Shown in pieces: positions 7,157 to 13,574 of a stretch of 17,075 nt of DNA (position 1 is the stretch's first letter; the number at the start of each line of letters is the position of its first letter). The stretch comes from JAEXNA01 sp050486105 (GTDB lineage Bacteria > Vulcanimicrobiota > Xenobia > Xenobiales > JADMJV01). The notes under the pieces are model-generated. The model made no database searches and was not told the DNA's origin. It saw nothing but the letters and a program-made list of their open reading frames with translations. The translations under genes and the position numbers were made by a program. The DNA lies in the NCBI GenBank assembly GCA_050486105.1, contig JBJHCR010000112.1:1-17075 (forward strand). The letters run 5' to 3'.

Positions 7157-8928
7157 ACGAACTCAGCCACCGCTCGCCGGACGGCCGCCAAGCTGAAGGG
7201 CTTGGGAAGCACTCTCTGAAAGCTCCCCGACAGCCTAGGGTGCTCACCCTCGACCCCTGTGGTGGTTCCGATCACCACAAATCCCTGGCTGCGCAAGCGG
7301 TCTTCCAGCGCCTGCAAGTCCGATATGTCGTCGCCGCTCAAAGAGTTCAGATCCACCAGGAGTAAACGTTGTTTTTGGCCCACAGAGGGAAGTTGGTCCA
7401 GCGACTCCAGGCGTACCACTGTGAATCCCAAGTCTTTCAGGCATCGATAAAGGAAAGCCCACTCCTCAGGGTTCTGCTCCAATACCAGGGCTGACCTCGA
7501 TAGGCCGGTCTCACCAGTCTCTAAGGGCGCGCGACTCGGCAAGGTCAAGAGCATGGTGGTCCCTCCGGGGCTCGAACGAGCCACCTTCAACTCCCCCCCG
7601 TGTTGCCGCACTATGCCTCGAGCCACCGAGAGCCCTAAACCTCGACCTTGATACTGCGGATGAGTCGTGCAGAATGGGTTGAAAATCTCTTCCCAATCGT
7701 CTATGGGGATACCCCAGCCGGTGTCGGTGACCTCCAACAGTATCCATCCTTCGTCGGAGCGGGCTTTGATGCTCAGGTTCCCCCCATGCGGCATGGCCTC
7801 CACCGAGTTCAGGCATAGATTCAGCAGAGCTTGGGTCAAGCGCGAGGTGTCTGCTTGAACCCATAAGTCTTCGCTTTCTTGCTGCAGCTCGAAAATCACC
7901 GTCTCGGGACACATTTGGGAAAACCAGGTGGCAAAGCGAGTCAAGAACGTGTGGAGCGATATGCGTTCTTGACTCAAGGGCTGGTCTTCGGCGTAAAGGT
8001 TCAGGTTCCCAAATAGGTCCTCGATCTTCCCAACGGCGTTCTCAGCTTCGTACAGGGTTTCCTCAGAGAACGGTTCCAGGAAGGCCTCTTGGCGCAAAAC
8101 CTTAAGATTTTCCCTAATAACGAAGGCCTGCTGGGTGAATATCTCAGACACTCTGTGGGCCACCAGGCTCAAGAGGTCGGTCCCTTCAGCTCTAGTGGAA
8201 ACCTTCCTTAGGGCGTCGGCTTGATGGTCGCTGCGGTCGATCTCCGATCGAGTCTTTTCCACCAAACACGTTCGCTCGGCTAGCAGCTCTTCCAACTCTT
8301 GCCGATAGGCTTCCCGAGAATCCAGCAGCCAGGCCAGTTCCCTTTTGCGGACTAGCTGCCGTTCAAGGAGCTGAAACTGCCGCTGAAAGGTGCGTCGGCG
8401 CAACCAGCAAAAGATCCCCGAAATCAAGAGAGCCACAGCCAGTAAGAGCAGTTGACCGCGATCGAATGCCGGCTCCTCTAGAAGGGGTTGCACCAAGCCC
8501 CAGACCGTCAGAACCACCACGCTCACCGCCGCAAAGGACAGCCAATCCAAGAGTAAGAGTCCAGCCCCCAGGAGAACCAGGACCACCACGTTGGTCAAGA
8601 TGGATTCCAAGCCGAGGAGAGTGTGGAAGGCGGTGTTGCCAACCAGCACCAGGGCCATCAGTGGGGCAAAGACGGGCACTGTGAGACCTTTGAACCTCCG
8701 CTGTAAAGCAGAGGATTTAAAACGCAAAAGGCACAGGGCAGCGACGGCGCCGAGCAGCGAGGCGGCAGAGATGGCCAAATCGGCACCCTGCCAAGTGATC
8801 ATCCGAACCAGGAGATATAAAAAGTAGATCCCCACCACCGACATCGTGAGTGGCTCCAAAGCTCTTATGACCACGCGGTCCAGATACTCTTGCTCTGGAG
8901 TGCGCTCTCTAAAATTTAACTCAAGCAT
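7153..8928 (-). CDS. Membrane hybrid-type histidine kinase with degenerate receiver, A2
   Basis: A 591-residue protein. Six hydrophobic segments (about 25-175) are followed by a basic patch and coiled coil with RKREL and LLAER, both shared with A1. The H-box region reads LVAHRVSEIF with H258. Arg follows the His, and Glu replaces the usual Asn or Thr at H+4, so this dimerisation helix is unusual. The ATPase core is intact: N-box N370/N374, G1 DTGWG (402-406), F-box FNPF, G2 GRGLGL. Residues about 479-591 resemble a receiver domain with D526 at the phospho-acceptor position and K576 in KPF kept, but the acidic pair is replaced by LEQN. I chose ATG at 8928 because AGGGA lies 6 nt upstream. A TTG 18 bp further up has no ribosome site. 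Overlaps B2 by ATGA. Confidence 0.87.
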   Translation of the reverse strand: MLELNFRERTPEQEYLDRVVIRALEPLTMSVVGIYFLYLLVRMITWQGADLAISAASLLGAVAALCLLRFKSSALQRRFKGLTVPVFAPLMALVLVGNTAFHTLLGLESILTNVVVLVLLGAGLLLLDWLSFAAVSVVVLTVWGLVQPLLEEPAFDRGQLLLLAVALLISGIFCWLRRRTFQRQFQLLERQLVRKRELAWLLDSREAYRQELEELLAERTCLVEKTRSEIDRSDHQADALRKVSTRAEGTDLLSLVAHRVSEIFTQQAFVIRENLKVLRQEAFLEPFSEETLYEAENAVGKIEDLFGNLNLYAEDQPLSQERISLHTFLTRFATWFSQMCPETVIFELQQESEDLWVQADTSRLTQALLNLCLNSVEAMPHGGNLSIKARSDEGWILLEVTDTGWGIPIDDWEEIFNPFCTTHPQYQGRGLGLSVARGIVRQHGGELKVARSSPGGTTMLLTLPSRAPLETGETGLSRSALVLEQNPEEWAFLYRCLKDLGFTVVRLESLDQLPSVGQKQRLLLVDLNSLSGDDISDLQALEDRLRSQGFVVIGTTTGVEGEHPRLSGSFQRVLPKPFSLAAVRRAVAEFV

Positions 8929-8934
8929 GAAACG

Positions 8935-8939
8935 TCCCT
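8935..8939 (-). promoter_or_regulatory. Ribosome binding site deciding the A2 start
   Basis: AGGGA on the minus strand, 6 nt before ATG at 8928, in the 45-bp gap after B1. It favours this ATG over the TTG at 8946. Confidence 0.55.
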
Positions 8940-8973
8940 GTTCCAAGAGTACGTCGGCCCTGAGTGAGCACCT

Positions 8974-10392
8974 CTATACCCCCCCTTGCTTCGAAGCAGC
9001 TCCCTGGTCAGACCAGAGGGGAAAGCTGACCACAAAAAGGCTTCCCCCTTGTGGACGGTTTTTGTGGTCCACCCGGGCGTTCATCTGCTCGACCAAGCCG
9101 AAGACGATGGACAACCCAAGCCCGGTGCCCCCCTCTGAGGTGCGGGTAGAAAAGAAGGGCTCGAAGACTCGTGTTCGCAATTCGGGGGGGATGCCCGGTC
9201 CTTGATCTAAGACGGTAAAGCTGACCTGATCGTCCACTCTCTCAACCCGAAACTCGATCTCCCCAGTGCCTGAATTAGCTTGGTCGGCGTTGCGAATCAG
9301 GTTGGACATGACCTGCATCCATGCTTCGGGGTCGACCTCGATTCGAGCATCTGAGTCGCGAAGCTTCACATCCCAACCGACGCCAGGAGAGACCAAGTGT
9401 GCCAGCAACGGCAATCGGTCGGTCAGCAGCTCCTCTAGCGTTAGAACCTGCATATTGAGATTCTGACGAGCGGTCAACGACAAGAGCTTAGAAGTCAGGG
9501 AGGCCCCTTGAGCCGCAGCCGCCTTGATCTCCGAAACCAGGATTTGACAATCGGGCTTCTGCAATGCCTCCCCCAGGCAATCCAGGCTGCCCACCACCAC
9601 CGTGGTAAGATTGTTCAAGCGATGGGCCAGGCTGGTGGACAATCTCCCTAAAGCTTGCAGCCGATTGGCCCGGAGCAAGCTCTGATGGAGTTCAGATTCC
9701 TCAGAGCGCGCTGTAGCCAATCCTTCTATGGCTCTAGCCAGGCCCTGAGCTCTAAGCTCCATTTCGGCCTCCAGGCGCTCTTCGATGCTCGCCAGATGAC
9801 TGAGCGCCTCATTCAAATCATGTTGCTGGGTCAGTTCTTCAACTTGAAGGCTCCACTGCTCAACCGAGACTCGGTAGCGCAAAAGGTAACTGGGCACAGC
9901 GATGGTTAGTGCTGCTAGCATGAGTAACCCTTCGTCCCAAGTAGGCCATCCGAATGCCCCGGGAACTCTCACCGCCAACCAGGCTCCAAGCAAGAAAGGA
10001 AGTCCCAACGCTACCCAACGCGGGCGAAGCCAGGTCAGACATAGGCAGCAACTAAGCAACTGCACGCTGAGGTCAAAGTACACATCCTGGAGAACCCAAT
10101 ACTCTGTCGCCGCAAACGTAAAAACCAAGGCCGTCAAGATGCAGGCAAAATGGTGAGTTCGGTGCACTGGAATAGGTTGGAGTTCCCACCGAAGGGCCAC
10201 CGAAAGCACCAACCCGAAGCTCATGAGCCTGAGAAAGATGGTCAACCCAAGATGTTCAGGCTCCACCACCCACGGCTCTAGGAGACAAAAAAGTAAATAG
10301 ATCAGAACTGCAGCCCATGTCCAAGTCCGAAGTTGCTCGTGAACCTGTTGGTCTAGATAGCTCGAAAGGGTTTGGTTGGGCGTCCTAGTCAC
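8974..10392 (-). CDS. Membrane sensor histidine kinase, B1 (no receiver)
   Basis: A 472-residue paralogue of B2, nearly colinear with it: membrane domain (about 22-172) with LLEPW and FDLSVQLLSC...LTWLR, coiled coil (about 175-245), H-box GRLSTSLAHRLNN with H257, Arg258 at H+1 and N261 at H+4, N-box N364/N368, G1 DQGPG (396-400), F-box FEPFF (410-414) and G2 GLGL (424-427). The C-terminus adds about 13 residues rich in Gly, Ser and Gln, with no receiver. Start is GTG, overlapping the A1 stop as GTGA. Two stretches of 16-17 identical bases around the H-box (9608-9624 and 9653-9668) recur in B2 at a constant offset of 3233 bp, a trace of tandem duplication. Sensed signal unknown. Confidence 0.88.
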   Translation of the reverse strand: MTRTPNQTLSSYLDQQVHEQLRTWTWAAVLIYLLFCLLEPWVVEPEHLGLTIFLRLMSFGLVLSVALRWELQPIPVHRTHHFACILTALVFTFAATEYWVLQDVYFDLSVQLLSCCLCLTWLRPRWVALGLPFLLGAWLAVRVPGAFGWPTWDEGLLMLAALTIAVPSYLLRYRVSVEQWSLQVEELTQQHDLNEALSHLASIEERLEAEMELRAQGLARAIEGLATARSEESELHQSLLRANRLQALGRLSTSLAHRLNNLTTVVVGSLDCLGEALQKPDCQILVSEIKAAAAQGASLTSKLLSLTARQNLNMQVLTLEELLTDRLPLLAHLVSPGVGWDVKLRDSDARIEVDPEAWMQVMSNLIRNADQANSGTGEIEFRVERVDDQVSFTVLDQGPGIPPELRTRVFEPFFSTRTSEGGTGLGLSIVFGLVEQMNARVDHKNRPQGGSLFVVSFPLWSDQGAASKQGGV

Positions 10393-12146
10393 TCGCCTGC
10401 CACCGCTTCCAAGAGCAACTCCGGGGTCAAAGGGGGGGACAAAGTTCTATGTCCCTGAAGCCAAGTGGAACCGGCCCCGCTAGATTCATCGATCACCACC
10501 CACCGCTCTAACCCGGCCCTAGTCCTCGAGAGGTCCAAAACCTTGTTCCGCTCGGCCAAGCCCAAGAGAGTGGCGTTGACCAACACGGCGAGATGTGGCT
10601 CAAGGTGGGAATTTAGTGCCTCTATGTTGTCGCATTTGGTGACCGCCAGTCCATGACCCCGGAGCGTCTGTTCCAGCCAAAGGGCACTTTCAGAATCGTA
10701 ATCGAGCAAGAGAACCTTTCGTATGCTCCCAGTCCTGTCCGCTTTGATGATAGGAAGAGAGAAGGCCATGGATGTGCCGCCTAGACCGGTAGACTCGACC
10801 CACACTTCACCACCGTGTTTCTTGATGATTCCTTGCACTAAAGACAATCCCAAACCACGACCTTGATGAAAGGGTTTTTGGCTGAAGAAAGGGTCAAAGA
10901 TCTGAGAATCCAGGCCGGTGACCAAACCCTTACCCGTGTCTTCAATGAACACTTTTAAATAGGGCTCCTCGAGCACCACCCTGAGCCTCAATCGACCTCC
11001 CTCGGGCATGGCTTCTAGAGCGTTTAAGCACAGATTCAATAGAGCTTGAGACAGTTGTCTGCTGTCCCCGTAAACATAAACTTTAGCCTGCGGGGCCTCT
11101 ATGAGAAGCTCGACTCGGTCACGAAACAGGTGACCGATCCCGGCGGCAAAATCACGCAGGAGATCTTGAACCAAGAGAACATCGGAATGCAAGGTTTGCT
11201 CCCGGCAATAGGTGAGCAAGGCCGCGACGAGAGCTTCCATTTCCTCGGTGGCCACAATGGCCTCGGCGACTGCCTGCTCGGCGAAGGAGTCGGAGTCGAT
11301 GAGTTCCTCGAGCTCCTGCAAGTTGTGGGCAAAAACCATCAGAAGGCCACAGAAATCGTGGGCTACTCCTCCCGCTAGTCGGCCCAATGGGTCCGCCTCT
11401 CCCAGTTTGTCAACCAGCTCTTTAAGAGCCAGGTTTTGCCGACCATGCTGCTCGGCCTGGTCATGAGCCCGACGAGCTTGCCGAAGGCGCTCTGCCAACA
11501 AATTCTCCAAGCATTCCTGACGCTGTTCTTTGGCTCTCAGGGCCCACTGGAGTTCCCGCTTGCGACGTCTCTGACGCTCGGCGGCGGCGAGTTGGTTCCC
11601 AAGGATCGATCGCCTGGCCTGCAAAAAGAGCCAAGAGATCAGCGGCGAGATGGCGACCATCAAGCGCCCACTCCAAATCGTTGGAGTCTCAGGCAAGAAA
11701 GTCTGAGCCCCTGCCCAAACCGCCAGAATCCAGCCATTCAGCAACAAGCACGACCGGGTTTCCAAGAAAACTAGACCGACCCCCACAATTAGGAGGAGAA
11801 TCACGTTTGAGTAGTTCTGTTCGAAGCCAAGGTAGGCGTGGACAGTGCTCAGGAGTAGGATGAGCGAAACCAAGGCCAAGCCGTAGCAAAAAGAGCCTAG
11901 CCTCGGGTACAAGTCCTTTCGCAGCAGCAAAAACGATAGGAGTAGCAGAGCTCCAAAGAGCAAGCATGCCGAGAGGGTACAGCGCCAATCGCTCCAGGTA
12001 ACCCACCTTTGGCCAAGATATCCGACGAAGAGCAGTATGAGACTCAAGTTTACGTACCACAGGCTCGAAATGACGATTCTCTCGAAATAATCGTCCTGTG
12101 GCTTGCGTTCAATTGGGCTCGGCTCGTGCTGGTTTGGAGCTTCCAT
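10389..12146 (-). CDS. Membrane hybrid-type histidine kinase with pseudo-receiver, A1
   Basis: A 585-residue first gene of the kinase run. Six hydrophobic segments (about 28-177) include HAYLGFEQ, matching HTLLGLES of A2. A coiled coil (about 185-245) leads to the H-box GRLAGGVAHDFCG with H263. This is the only one of the four kinases with the usual Asp at H+1, but the common NN after HDF is CG here. N-box N371/N375, G1 DTGKG (403-407), F-box FDPFF (417-421), G2 GRGLGL (429-434). The receiver-like tail (about 476-585) keeps the acidic pair D482/D484, yet the phospho-acceptor position is Asn524 (LVNATLLG) and the conserved Lys is replaced in LSPPLTP, so phosphotransfer to it is not expected. 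ATG start; an in-frame stop lies 5 codons upstream. Ribosome site weak (CAGAGA). Confidence 0.88.
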   Translation of the reverse strand: MEAPNQHEPSPIERKPQDDYFERIVISSLWYVNLSLILLFVGYLGQRWVTWSDWRCTLSACLLFGALLLLSFLLLRKDLYPRLGSFCYGLALVSLILLLSTVHAYLGFEQNYSNVILLLIVGVGLVFLETRSCLLLNGWILAVWAGAQTFLPETPTIWSGRLMVAISPLISWLFLQARRSILGNQLAAAERQRRRKRELQWALRAKEQRQECLENLLAERLRQARRAHDQAEQHGRQNLALKELVDKLGEADPLGRLAGGVAHDFCGLLMVFAHNLQELEELIDSDSFAEQAVAEAIVATEEMEALVAALLTYCREQTLHSDVLLVQDLLRDFAAGIGHLFRDRVELLIEAPQAKVYVYGDSRQLSQALLNLCLNALEAMPEGGRLRLRVVLEEPYLKVFIEDTGKGLVTGLDSQIFDPFFSQKPFHQGRGLGLSLVQGIIKKHGGEVWVESTGLGGTSMAFSLPIIKADRTGSIRKVLLLDYDSESALWLEQTLRGHGLAVTKCDNIEALNSHLEPHLAVLVNATLLGLAERNKVLDLSRTRAGLERWVVIDESSGAGSTWLQGHRTLSPPLTPELLLEAVAGE

Positions 12147-12207
12147 GGTCTCTGACTTCTAGTCCTCGTCGGCGTTTATGGCTTCAAGCCTCCTAGACTG
12201 TATTCCC

Positions 12208-12239
12208 CGTACTGTACGACAACGACGATAGGTCCTCAA
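12208..12239 (-). promoter_or_regulatory. Candidate promoter and overlapping palindrome for the kinase operon
   Basis: On the minus strand: TTGAGG (12234-12239, 4/6), a 17-bp spacer, TACAGT (12211-12216, 4/6). The -10 sits inside a perfect palindrome with 5-bp arms, CGTAC-N-GTACG (12208-12218), which could be an operator. The predicted start is about 58 nt before the A1 ATG. The stretch 12147-12262 holds nothing else I can support. Confidence 0.42.
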
Positions 12240-12262
12240 AAAGACGAACATCACATAAAACA

Positions 12263-12289
12263 AGTGAAGGACCTTGTTGGTCCTTCACT
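12263..12289 (-). terminator. Rho-independent terminator after the carD/cdnL-like gene
   Basis: A perfect 11-bp stem (12263-12273 with 12279-12289) and a 5-nt loop. On the minus strand it is followed by TG and then TTTTAT. It lies 31 nt past the stop of the CarD-like gene and separates it from the kinase operon. On the plus strand the following bases are a poor T-tract. Confidence 0.85.
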
Positions 12290-12319
12290 CGTTTGAGTCC
12301 TCGTTCTAGGCGTCCGGAA

Positions 12320-12808
12320 CTAAGCGGTGACCAATTCTTTTTCAAGACAAGCTTGGGTGAGAGTGGTCAGTAGAGCTTCAGGCTCACAGCCAACTGCGTG
12401 ACCGAGTTCCTCACTCATCAGTCTCAAACTCTGCTCCAGAGCTTTGGCGTCTCGGGAAGCCAGAGCGCGCTTTTCCGACAATTCGGTGAGCCCTTTCACT
12501 ACCAGGCACAACTTGCGAATGTCGCCACTCTTGATCAGCTCAAGGATGGTTTTGTGTCTTTGGTTGTGGTTGTTGGGAAGCTCGGGGGTGCAAACCTTCA
12601 GGTGATTCATCACATCTTCGACCTCGTCAGCCGAGATGGGCTGTCGGATCGAACTGCTTCGACTGTCAAGATTGACCATCACCTGCATCTTTTCGAAGGC
12701 GACGATCGCGAAAGTCGAGACACAGTCCAAAATGGTTCTCTGCTCGATGCACTCAATGGTTCCCAGGCCATGAAGTGCGTGCATGACTTTACTGTTGACT
12801 TTATACAT
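12320..12808 (-). CDS. CarD/CdnL-family RNA polymerase-binding regulator
   Basis: A 162-residue protein. Residues 1-62 fit the CarD RNAP-interacting domain (KVMHALHGLGTIECIEQRTIL, where the family has VYPAHGVG.IE.IE), followed by IMV-like VMVNLDSR and QPISADEVEDVM. Residues about 63-162 are the helical DNA-binding domain (RHKTILELIKSGDIRKLCLVVKGL...SEKRAL). CarD and CdnL bind the RNAP beta subunit and stabilise the open complex, mainly at rRNA and growth promoters. In my by-eye alignment the Trp in the NW-RRY-K motif that wedges into the upstream edge of the bubble is His81 (NNHNQRHK). Strong AAGGAG (12817-12822) 8 nt before the ATG. Transcribed alone, with its own terminator. It may be a divergent paralogue of a standard CdnL elsewhere in the genome. 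Confidence 0.85.
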   Translation of the reverse strand: MYKVNSKVMHALHGLGTIECIEQRTILDCVSTFAIVAFEKMQVMVNLDSRSSSIRQPISADEVEDVMNHLKVCTPELPNNHNQRHKTILELIKSGDIRKLCLVVKGLTELSEKRALASRDAKALEQSLRLMSEELGHAVGCEPEALLTTLTQACLEKELVTA

Positions 12809-12838
12809 ATTGATAACTCCTTGCGAGTCCTAACCGCG

Positions 12839-12844
12839 AATATA
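12839..12844 (-). promoter_or_regulatory. Candidate -10 element of the carD/cdnL-like gene
   Basis: TATATT on the minus strand (5/6), about 31 bp before the ATG, which would give a leader of about 24 nt containing AAGGAG. No recognisable -35 at 17 bp, so this is tentative. Confidence 0.35.
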
Positions 12845-12967
12845 CGAATTTCCCCACCCAGGTAGCTAGAACGTTTTCTTTCTCATCCACATTGTGCCAG
12901 ATCCGCAAGCTTTCGTTATGAACAGCTTGTAACACCAGCACCGAACCGCGCAGAACGGGCGAAGGCT

Positions 12968-13468
12968 TCAACGCCCGCTGCGAAGTGAAGTATGGTCATG
13001 CAGGATTCTCCACCCCTCAGCTCCCTTGACCATGACCAAAGTGAAGACCCCGTCTTCGGTGGACTTCCCTTCGGTCTTCGGATAATCTAACTTCCACCGA
13101 CCCAGCACCAGAGCCCGGTCGTCAGAGAGTCGCCACACCTCGATCTCCGAAAAGGAAAGGCGGCCCATTGTCTCTGGAGTCTCACCATAGCTCTTTCGGT
13201 ATCGTTCAGCGAGAGCGTCATAGCCCTTCAAGATCCTTCCACCTGAAGTGAAAGTCAACTCGTCGGAGACCAAATAGTCTCCCAAAAAGCCATCCAAGTC
13301 ACCCTGGTTCCAAAGGTTCGCTCCCTTTTTCAGCTGATCGCCCAGTTCGAACTGCAGCATGGAGTCCCGAGTCTGTCCCAAGGTGGGGGCGGACAGACAC
13401 AGAGCCCAGCATGCTACAGCCAAAGCATAGACGGACAGTCGAGTACAGCGAGTAAGGCATAGCGACAT
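12968..13468 (-). CDS. Secreted SnoaL/DUF4440-like (NTF2-fold) protein
   Basis: A 166-residue protein with a signal peptide (about 1-32: basic start with two Arg, hydrophobic stretch VYALAVACWALCL, possible cleavage near TLGQ) followed by a compact NTF2-like domain. Recognisable family blocks are NLWNQGDLDGFLGDYL, LTFTSGGRILKGYDALAERYRKSY, LSFSEIEVWRL, ALVLGRW, GVFTLVMVK and GWRILHDHTS, as in DUF4440/SnoaL-like proteins, many of which have no known function. Probably periplasmic. The ATG at 13468 is chosen because TAGGAG lies 7 nt upstream (13476-13481) and the signal peptide starts there. A 46-codon in-frame extension upstream reads like non-coding sequence. Divergent from nadE, 106 bp apart. 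A weak hairpin (12955-12978) spans its stop. No catalytic residues can be assigned. Confidence 0.8.
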   Translation of the reverse strand: MSLCLTRCTRLSVYALAVACWALCLSAPTLGQTRDSMLQFELGDQLKKGANLWNQGDLDGFLGDYLVSDELTFTSGGRILKGYDALAERYRKSYGETPETMGRLSFSEIEVWRLSDDRALVLGRWKLDYPKTEGKSTEDGVFTLVMVKGAEGWRILHDHTSLRSGR

Positions 13469-13500
13469 AGCTCGACTCCTACGAGGTTGATTGCCGCGGG

Positions 13501-13526
13501 CCTTCTCAGAAGGAAAGAACATTCCT
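13501..13526. promoter_or_regulatory. Overlapping short palindromes between two divergent genes
   Basis: CCTTCT-C-AGAAGG (13501-13513) has perfect 6-bp arms, and its right arm overlaps AGGAA-N6-TTCCT (13511-13526). The 106-bp gap between the SnoaL-like gene and nadE holds these and two copies of CGAGGTTG (13482-13489, 13531-13538). A regulator site is possible but unproven. I see no convincing -10/-35 pair for either gene. Confidence 0.25.
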
Positions 13527-13574
13527 ACCTCGAGGTTGGGCAGGCTCAAAGAAGAAGGGACAGAAAGACGTCTC

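Noticed and set aside
8929..8946. TTG start for A2, giving 597 residues
   Set aside because: No ribosome site precedes it, whereas the ATG at 8928 has AGGGA at 6 nt.
12398..12865. 155-codon plus-strand frame opposite the CarD-like gene
   Set aside because: It is a shadow of a clear CarD/CdnL gene with a strong ribosome site and terminator.
12955..12978. GC-rich hairpin at the end of the SnoaL-like gene
   Set aside because: The stop codon lies in its loop, the stem is only 6 bp, and no T-tract follows, so it is not called a terminator.
13491..13574. TTG-started N-terminal extension of NadE (28 codons)
   Set aside because: The glutaminase fold begins at ATG 13575 and the extension has no family similarity that I can see.
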